DNA of 64,000 bases from Roseateles sp. XES5 (GTDB lineage: Bacteria > Pseudomonadota > Alphaproteobacteria > Rhizobiales > Rhizobiaceae): positions 1,905,501 through 1,969,500 of the forward strand of contig NZ_CP084752.1 in the NCBI RefSeq assembly GCF_020535545.1, read 5' to 3'. Shown here piece after piece: positions 58,545 through 64,000 of the stretch (within the stretch, counting starts at the first letter, position 1; each line of letters begins with the position of its first letter). The position numbers and the translations under genes are program-made. The notes below the pieces were generated by a model, which saw nothing but the letters and a program-made list of their open reading frames with translations, did not search any database and was not told the DNA's origin.

Positions 58545-59848
58545 TGGCCAACAAAGATTCCTATGCCGGCAACGGCGCCTATCCCGACAGCTACTATGCT
58601 GCTTCCCGCAACATCGTCCGCACGCCGAAGGTGCTGGAAGGCGCCGTGACGGCCGACGTCGCCGTGCTCGGCGCCGGCTATTCCGGCCTTTCCACCGCCA
58701 TCCACCTTGCCGAAAAGGGCTACAAGGTCGTGATGGTCGAGGGTGCCGGCATCGGCTGGGGGGCCTCCGGGCGCAATGGCGGCCAGGTCGTCAACGGCCT
58801 CAATGCCAGCCTCGACACGATCAAGCGCCGCTACGGCGATCAGGCCGGCGCCTTCGTCGGCAGTCTGGTGCAGGAAGGCGGCAAGATCATCCGCCGCCTC
58901 GTCTCGCAATACGACATCGACTGCGACCTGAAGAACGGCAACATCTACGCCGCCTATACGCCCGCCCACATGAAGGAGCTGGAGCACAAGAAGGCGCTGT
59001 GGAAGAGCTACGGCATGGACGACCACCAGATGCTGGACAAGGCGGCCATCCAGAAGCTGGTAAAGACCGATGCCTATGTCGGCGGCATGCTGGACACGAC
59101 CGGCGGCCACATGCATCCGCTCAACCTGACCCTCGGCGAGGCCAAGGCGTTGGAATCGCTCGGCGGCGTGATCTACGAGCAGTCGCCCGTCATCCGCGTC
59201 GAACACGAGGCCGACAAGCCCGTCATCCATACCGCCAAAGGCAGCGTGACGGCGAACACCGCGGTGCTCTGCGGCAACGCCTATCTCGGCCATGTCGTGC
59301 CGAAGCTCGTCTCGCGCGTCATGCCGGTTTCGACCCAGATGGTCGCCACCGAGCCGCTCGGCGATCGCGCCGACGCGCTGATCCCGAGCGACATGTGCGT
59401 GGAGGACGTGCGCTACATCCTCGACTACTTCCGCCTGTCGGCCGACAAGCGCATGATCTTCGGCGGCGGCACCGTCTATGGCGGCACGGACCCCGCGGAC
59501 GTGCGCGCCAAGATCCGGCCGAACCTCGAAAAGGTCTTCCCGTCGCTGAAGGGCGTGAAGATCGACTATGCCTGGAGCGGTAACTTCGCCCTTTCCTTCT
59601 CGCGCGTGCCGCAGATGGGCAAGATCGGCAAGAACACCTATTTCGCCCATGGCTACAGCGGCCATGGCGTCACCGGTTCGCATCTCTTCGGCAAGATCCT
59701 CAGCGAAGCGATCCACGGCGACCTGTCGCGCTTCAGCCAGTTCGAGAAGCTCCCCTGGATTCCCTTCCCGGGCGGACGCATGTTCCGCGCCCAGTATTCG
59801 ACCATCGGTTCCTGGTGGTACCAGTTCAAGGACGCCTTCGGTCTCTGA
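58544..59848 (+). CDS. puuB: FAD-dependent gamma-glutamylputrescine oxidase-like enzyme (PuuB-like)
   Basis: A 434-aa DAO-family flavoprotein. It begins MANKDSYAGNGAYPDSYYAA and has the FAD motif VAVLGAGYSGLSTAIHLAEK, GIGWGASGRNGGQVVNGLNA, GGTDPADVRAKIRPNLEKVF, and the late motif FAHGYSGHGVTGSHLFGKIL. The DSYYA N-terminus and the adjacent ligase support the PuuB assignment: oxidation of gamma-glutamylputrescine to its aldehyde. Translationally coupled to puuA. A bidirectional terminator follows. Confidence 0.88.
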   Translation: MANKDSYAGNGAYPDSYYAASRNIVRTPKVLEGAVTADVAVLGAGYSGLSTAIHLAEKGYKVVMVEGAGIGWGASGRNGGQVVNGLNASLDTIKRRYGDQAGAFVGSLVQEGGKIIRRLVSQYDIDCDLKNGNIYAAYTPAHMKELEHKKALWKSYGMDDHQMLDKAAIQKLVKTDAYVGGMLDTTGGHMHPLNLTLGEAKALESLGGVIYEQSPVIRVEHEADKPVIHTAKGSVTANTAVLCGNAYLGHVVPKLVSRVMPVSTQMVATEPLGDRADALIPSDMCVEDVRYILDYFRLSADKRMIFGGGTVYGGTDPADVRAKIRPNLEKVFPSLKGVKIDYAWSGNFALSFSRVPQMGKIGKNTYFAHGYSGHGVTGSHLFGKILSEAIHGDLSRFSQFEKLPWIPFPGGRMFRAQYSTIGSWWYQFKDAFGL

Positions 59849-59869
59849 GAGGGCCTGTACGCAACATGG

Positions 59870-59904
59870 AAAAAGCCCGGATGCTGTCAGCATCCGGGCT
59901 TTTT
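59870..59904. terminator. Bidirectional terminator after puuB
   Basis: A 16-bp perfect stem (aaaaagcccggatgct and complement) with a 3-nt loop gives T runs on both strands. It lies between puuB and the convergent small secreted-protein gene. Confidence 0.93.
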
Positions 59905-59924
59905 CCATTCAGACGGCCTTACGC

Positions 59925-60101
59925 TCAATGGCAGACCTTGATGCGCTTGACGACGACATTGCCGTAGTAGTCGTAGGACTTGATCTTCTTGATGAAGCAG
60001 GTCGGCTGGTAGTCGTAGCTGTAGTAGCCGGCCTGCGAGGGAGCGGCGAAGGAAAGGGCGGCGACGACAGCGATGGTGGCGGAAACGATGATCTTGCGCA
60101 T
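59925..60101 (-). CDS. Small secreted protein, 58 aa, Tyr-rich with two cysteines
   Basis: The protein begins MRKIIVSATIAVVAALSFAA and has a clear signal peptide cleaved near SQA. The mature part of about 34 residues is rich in Tyr, Lys and Val (GYYSYDYQPTCFIKKIKSYD) and ends in IKVCH, so its two cysteines could form one disulfide. Upstream aggagag, 5 nt before the ATG, is a good ribosome binding site. I do not recognise the family; small proteins of this kind occur in rhizobial genomes. It probably acts in the periplasm or outside the cell. It stands alone between a terminator and the TPP riboswitch of the divergent thi operon. Confidence 0.8.
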   Translation of the reverse strand: MRKIIVSATIAVVAALSFAAPSQAGYYSYDYQPTCFIKKIKSYDYYGNVVVKRIKVCH

Positions 60102-60243
60102 GGGTCTCTCCTGATCTCTTGAAGGATGAGCCTCTCTCATCCGGTGATCAGAAGGTCTCACATCGGCCCTTCCGCCGCTGTTCCAAAGGGAACAGGCCTC
60201 TTGCGCGCCGCGCAAAGCGGGATTATGCCTTGCCTTGCTCTAA

Positions 60244-60333
60244 CGGGGTGCTCGCGGGTTTCGACCTGCCGGGCTGAGAGGCGCAACGCCAACCCGAAGA
60301 ACCTGATCCGGTTAGCACCGGCGGAGGGATTAG
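60244..60333 (+). promoter_or_regulatory. Thiamine pyrophosphate (THI box) riboswitch
   Basis: Canonical elements occur in order: acggggtgct, gggctgagaggcgc, accc with gaagaacctgatccggttag, and caccggcggaggga. It lies ~55 bp upstream of thiB, so thiamine transport should be repressed when TPP is plentiful. Confidence 0.96.
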
Positions 60334-60385
60334 ACGGCTCATTCCAGCGCCCTATTCCCGTTTGTGACCAGACAAGGAGGCGCTG

Positions 60386-61393
60386 ATGCGCACGGCATTT
60401 CTTTCTTCCATCGCGGCGCTTGCCGTATCCATCGCCTTTCCCGCCTTCGCGCAGGAAAAGACGCTGACCGTCTATACCTATGAAAGCTTCGTCTCCGAAT
60501 GGGGCCCGGGGCCGAAGGTCAAGGAAAGCTTCGAGAAGACCTGCGGCTGCAAGGTCGAGTGGGTCGGCGTCGCCGACGGCGTGGAGCTCCTGACGCGTCT
60601 CAAGCTCGAAGGGGAAGGCACTAAGGCCGACGTCGTGCTCGGCCTCGACACCAATCTCATCGCCGAGGCCAAGGCGACAGGCCTTTTCGAGGCCCATGGC
60701 CTCAAGCCGGAAGGCCTGGCGGTGCCGGGCGGTTTTTCCGACGATACGTTCCTGCCCTATGACTACGGACACTTCGCCATCGTCTATGACAGCGAGACGC
60801 TGAAGACGCCGCCGGCAAGCCTGAAGGAACTGGTCGAGGGCGATGCTTCCCAGAAGATCGTCATCGAGGATCCGCGCACCTCCACGCCCGGCCTCGGCCT
60901 GCTGCTCTGGGTGAAGTCGGTCTATGGCGACAAGTCCGGGGAAGCCTGGGCCAAGCTCAAGGACCGCGTGCTGACCGTCACGCCCGGCTGGTCGGAAGCC
61001 TATGGCCTCTTCACCAAGGGCGAAGCGCCGATGGTGCTGTCCTACACGACCTCGCCGGCCTATCACGTCATCGCGGAAAAGACCGAGCGGTACAAGGCGG
61101 CCGCGTTCTCCGAGGGGCACTATGTCCAGATCGAGGTCGCGGGCCTCACGCGCACCTCTCATGACAAGGACCTTGCCCGCCAGTTCCTGACCTTCATGAC
61201 GGGGCCGGATTTCCAGTCGATCATCCCGGAAACCAACTGGATGATGCCGGCCGCCAAGACCCGCGATCCGCTGCCGGCCGCCTTCGACGCGCTGGTGAAG
61301 CCCGAAAAGACCTTCCTCATGTCGTCGGACGAGGTGGCGGCCAACCGCAAGGCCTGGATCGACGAATGGCTCGGCGCGATGAGCGCCAAGTAA
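60386..61393 (+). CDS. thiB: Thiamine/TPP ABC transporter, periplasmic binding protein ThiB
   Basis: A 335-aa solute-binding protein. Signal peptide [20 protein letters not shown] with cleavage after AFA (residue 22). The mature protein starts [20 protein letters not shown] and contains [19 protein letters not shown] and [14 protein letters not shown], standard for ThiB. It binds thiamine and its phosphates in the periplasm. First gene after the TPP riboswitch; aaggagg precedes the ATG. Confidence 0.96.
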   Translation: MRTAFLSSIAALAVSIAFPAFAQEKTLTVYTYESFVSEWGPGPKVKESFEKTCGCKVEWVGVADGVELLTRLKLEGEGTKADVVLGLDTNLIAEAKATGLFEAHGLKPEGLAVPGGFSDDTFLPYDYGHFAIVYDSETLKTPPASLKELVEGDASQKIVIEDPRTSTPGLGLLLWVKSVYGDKSGEAWAKLKDRVLTVTPGWSEAYGLFTKGEAPMVLSYTTSPAYHVIAEKTERYKAAAFSEGHYVQIEVAGLTRTSHDKDLARQFLTFMTGPDFQSIIPETNWMMPAAKTRDPLPAAFDALVKPEKTFLMSSDEVAANRKAWIDEWLGAMSAK

Positions 61394-61406
61394 CGGGATC
61401 GCCACG

Positions 61407-63029
61407 ATGATCTTCGCTCGGGCCGAGCGGACGGGATTGCGCGTCGCCGGGGGTCTTGCCCTCGGCGGCGTTCTTCTCTTCGTCGGCGTGGCGACGGCTC
61501 TCCTGCTTGGTCATGCGGGCGGCAGCGCCGCCCCGCTCTTCGACGCCTATATCGGGCGCGTCGCGCAGTTCACGCTTCTGCAGGCGGTGCTTTCGACGCT
61601 GCTGTCCCTTTCCCTCGCCATTCCCGTCGCCCGCGCGCTGGCGCGGCAGCGCGCCTTTCCCGGCCGCGTCTGGATCATCCGGCTTTCCGTCGTTCCCCTC
61701 GGCCTGCCGGCGCTGGTGGCGGCGCTCGGCGTGATCGAGATCTGGGGGCGGCAGGGCTTCGTCAACGACCTGCTGCGCCTTGCCGGATTGCAGAACCCGG
61801 TCAGCGTCTATGGGCTGACGGGTATTCTCATCGCCCATGTCTTCTTCAACCTGCCGCTCGCTGCCCGCTTCCTGCTGGCCGCGCTTGACCGCATTCCGCC
61901 GGAATACTGGCTCTCCTCCGCCAATCTCGGCATGGGCAGCGGCGCGGTCTTCCGCCTGATCGAATGGCCGGTCATCCGCCGCGTCCTGCCGGGCATTGCC
62001 GGCCTCGTCTTCATGCTCTGCGCGACGAGTTTCACCATCGTGCTGACGCTGGGCGGCGGACCGGCGGCGACGACCATCGAGGTCGCCATCTACCAGGCAC
62101 TGCGCTTCGATTTCGATCCCGAGCGGGCAGTGCTGCTCGCCTTCCTGCAGATCGCGGTGACGGCAAGCCTTCTCTGGGTCATATCGCTGTTCGACCGGCC
62201 GCCGGAGGAGGGCATGACCGCCGGCCGCGCCATTCGCCGCTTCGACGGCCACCGGCGCCGCCTCGCCGACGGTTTGATCATCCTCGTCTTCACCGTCTTC
62301 ACGGCCGCGCCGCTCGTTGCGACGCTCCTGTCCGGCCTTGCCGCCGATTTCGGCAAGCTCGCGACCGATCCGCTGCTGCACCGGGCGTTTCTCACCAGCC
62401 TTCTCATCTCGCTCGCCTCGGCGAGCCTCAGCCTTGCCATCGCGCTGCCGGTGGTGCTGGTGCCGCGGCTGGCCGAGGCTGGCGATGCCGGTGCCGCAAC
62501 CCGGCTGATGGGCCGGGCGCTGCCGGCCGTCGGTTCGCTGATCCTGCTCGTGCCGCCGGTCGTCGTGGCGACCGGCTGGTTCCTGGCTCTGCGGGCCTTC
62601 GGCGAGACGGGGCGCTTTGCGCCGGCGGTCGTCACCGTGCTCAACGCCCTGATGGCGCTGCCCTTCGTCGTGCGCGTGCTGGAGCCCGCCTATCGCACGC
62701 ACCTTTCGCGCACCGCGCGCCTTGCGCTCAGTCTCGGCATCACCGGCATCCGGCGCTTCCTGCGGATCGACTGGCCCGCACTGAAGAAACCCTTCCTCAC
62801 CGCCTTCGCCTTCGCCATGGCCCTGTCGCTCGGCGATCTCGGCGCCGTCGCCATTTTCGGCGCGGACGGTTTCGTCACCCTGCCCTGGCTGCTCTTCTCC
62901 CGCATGGCGAGCTATCGCACGGCGGATGCGGCGGGCATCGCGCTGATCCTCGGCGTGTTATGCCTTCTGCTCACGCTGCCCTCGACCGCGCCGGAGCGCA
63001 CAACCGAAAGACCCGGCCCCGATGCCTGA
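61407..63029 (+). CDS. thiP: Thiamine ABC transporter permease ThiP
   Basis: A 540-aa permease with two fused binding-protein-dependent transport domains of about six helices each. The EAA-like loops are visible (YWLSSANLGMGSGAVFRLIE; LGITGIRRFLRIDWPALKKP). It starts 13 bp after thiB and overlaps thiQ by 8 bp. It moves thiamine across the inner membrane with ThiB and ThiQ. Complete. Confidence 0.95.
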   Translation: MIFARAERTGLRVAGGLALGGVLLFVGVATALLLGHAGGSAAPLFDAYIGRVAQFTLLQAVLSTLLSLSLAIPVARALARQRAFPGRVWIIRLSVVPLGLPALVAALGVIEIWGRQGFVNDLLRLAGLQNPVSVYGLTGILIAHVFFNLPLAARFLLAALDRIPPEYWLSSANLGMGSGAVFRLIEWPVIRRVLPGIAGLVFMLCATSFTIVLTLGGGPAATTIEVAIYQALRFDFDPERAVLLAFLQIAVTASLLWVISLFDRPPEEGMTAGRAIRRFDGHRRRLADGLIILVFTVFTAAPLVATLLSGLAADFGKLATDPLLHRAFLTSLLISLASASLSLAIALPVVLVPRLAEAGDAGAATRLMGRALPAVGSLILLVPPVVVATGWFLALRAFGETGRFAPAVVTVLNALMALPFVVRVLEPAYRTHLSRTARLALSLGITGIRRFLRIDWPALKKPFLTAFAFAMALSLGDLGAVAIFGADGFVTLPWLLFSRMASYRTADAAGIALILGVLCLLLTLPSTAPERTTERPGPDA

Positions 63030-63741
63030 TACCGCCATTCGCCTTGCCGACGTCACCGTGCGCTTTGCGGAAAAGCGGCTTGCCTTCGACTGCGCCATTC
63101 CGGCCGGAGCGGCCGTTGCCGTCGCCGGTCCCTCGGGCGCGGGCAAGTCGACCCTCTTCAACGTCATCGCGGGTTTTGAAAAGCCGGAAAGCGGCAGCGT
63201 CATGCTGCTCGGCGAGGACATGGCCGGGCGGGATCCGGCGGAGCGGCCCGTCTCCATCGTCTTTCAGGACAACAATCTCTTCGCCCATCTTTCCATCGCC
63301 GACAATGTCGGGCTCGGTATCGATCCGGGCCTGAAGCTCGATTCCGCTGCCCGGCAACGGGTGTTTGCCGCCCTGGCGCGCGTCGGTCTCGGCGGCTACG
63401 AGCGGCGCCTGCCGGGCTCGCTCTCCGGCGGCGAGCGACAGCGGGTGGCGCTTGCCCGCGCGCTGGTGCGCCGGCGGCCGATCCTGCTCCTGGACGAGCC
63501 CTTCGCCGCGCTCGATCCGGCCATGCGGGCGGAGATGGCCGGACTCCTTCTGGAGCTTCGCACTGAGACGAAAAGCACCATGCTCTTCATCACGCACCAG
63601 CCGGAGGATATCCGCCGGCTTGCCGAACGGGTGATCTTCCTTGAGGCTGGCGCCATCGTCGTCGACGCGCCCGCCCGCGACTTCCTCTCGCGCCGGGATC
63701 CACCTGCTGTTGCAAAATTCCTCGGCCATTCCGCGCTTTAG
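63022..63741 (+). CDS. thiQ: Thiamine ABC transporter ATP-binding protein ThiQ
   Basis: A 239-aa ABC ATPase. Walker A is GPSGAGKS with Lys42, the signature is LSGGERQRVALARAL and Walker B is ILLLDEPFAALDPAMRAE. FQDNNLFAHLSIADNVGLGI is typical of ThiQ. It overlaps thiP by 8 bp. Completes the riboswitch-controlled thiBPQ operon. Confidence 0.95.
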   Translation: MPDTAIRLADVTVRFAEKRLAFDCAIPAGAAVAVAGPSGAGKSTLFNVIAGFEKPESGSVMLLGEDMAGRDPAERPVSIVFQDNNLFAHLSIADNVGLGIDPGLKLDSAARQRVFAALARVGLGGYERRLPGSLSGGERQRVALARALVRRRPILLLDEPFAALDPAMRAEMAGLLLELRTETKSTMLFITHQPEDIRRLAERVIFLEAGAIVVDAPARDFLSRRDPPAVAKFLGHSAL

Positions 63742-63907
63742 CGGGAGAAACCCCATGTTCGAGCCGGTCGCCGCGCCACAATTTGGTCGCCCCCCTGTGT
63801 CACCGGAGCCACATGAGAACCGTTTGTCGAATCGGGAGTTGCCCGCCGGGTATGGCGCGTCTATCTCATCCGTTCGAAGACCCGGTTCAGGGGCATGGGC
63901 AAGAGAC

Positions 63908-64000
63908 ATGGCGAAAGCGACGCAGGCAGCTGCAATGGTATCCGGACGCGGGGTCGCAAGGCCTGCCGTGGCCTTGATGCTTGCCGGCACGCTGCTTGCC
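63908..64000 (+). CDS. Possible exported protein, 5' end only (cut by window edge)
   Basis: An open frame starting at ATG 63908 runs to the edge (31 codons). It begins MAKATQAAAMVSGRGVARPA and continues VALMLAGTLLA, a basic N-region followed by a hydrophobic stretch like a signal peptide or lipoprotein leader. The ribosome binding site (gggcaaga) is moderate. The 166 bp between thiQ and this start show no other gene. Function cannot be judged. Confidence 0.5.
   Translation, partial: MAKATQAAAMVSGRGVARPAVALMLAGTLLA

Overview
The window is a high-GC chromosomal stretch of an alphaproteobacterium. Gene content points to Rhizobiales, most likely Rhizobiaceae (an Ensifer/Shinella/Rhizobium/Agrobacterium-type genome): FtsY with a long acidic N-terminus, the aerobic cob pathway, cyclic beta-1,2-glucan genes (ndvA, ndvB, opgC), pyruvate carboxylase, and rhizobial-type palindromic intergenic repeats. 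I cannot fix the genus by eye. No rRNA, tRNA, CRISPR array, IS element or phage gene was seen.

Layout. 1-2.6 kb: the 3' end of mtaB, then ftsY and a septation protein A homologue. 2.8-5.9 kb (minus): cytochrome c maturation genes ccmA, ccmB, ccmCDG. 6.2-11.2 kb: aconitase, a DUF1223 secreted protein, a strongly structured intergenic element (candidate ncRNA), a DUF2794 protein and a GNAT acetyltransferase. 11.4-15.8 kb (minus): pyruvate carboxylase and an orphan LuxR-type regulator. 16.1-27.9 kb: a cyclic glucan locus with exporter ndvA, OpgC-type acyltransferase and the giant synthase ndvB. 28.0-32.6 kb: a cobalamin riboswitch leader, a 71-aa unknown protein whose ribosome binding site lies in a hairpin, and metH behind a palindromic operator. 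32.6-34.5 kb: YeiH-like transporter and divergent LysR regulator. 34.6-41.6 kb: cobF-G-H-I-J-L-M on the minus strand with cobK antisense between cobJ and cobL; together these convert precorrin-2 to hydrogenobyrinic acid. 41.7-43.9 kb: AraC regulator and divergent MFS exporter. 44.0-55.0 kb: lysine/pipecolate/2-aminoadipate catabolism (AmaA-like oxidase, LysR, HglS, D-2-hydroxyglutarate dehydrogenase, AmaB, aminotransferase, then a saccharopine/lysine dehydrogenase-like enzyme with a divergent Lrp regulator), interrupted by an unusual MerR-type regulator fused to a P-loop domain. 55.1-59.8 kb: D-amino-acid dehydrogenase, GntR regulator, gamma-glutamylpolyamine synthetase and oxidase. 60-63.7 kb: a small secreted protein, a TPP riboswitch and thiBPQ, then the start of a possible exported protein at the right edge.

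How the parts work together. The lysine block reads as a complete route: pipecolate or L-lysine to piperideine-6-carboxylate, 2-aminoadipate, 2-oxoadipate, D-2-hydroxyglutarate and finally 2-oxoglutarate. The cob cluster makes the corrin ring used by MetH next door, and the leader upstream of metH senses cobalamin.

The oddest signal is that three highly conserved genes (acnA, metH, amaB) carry internal blocks of 250-730 bp whose codon choice (CTG, GTG, CCC, AGC) differs sharply from the flanking rhizobial style (CTC, GTC, CCG, TCG/TCC). In acnA the protein sequence of the block also looks betaproteobacterial. This is either recombination or an assembly/polishing chimera, and the affected sequences should be treated with caution until read-level checks are made.
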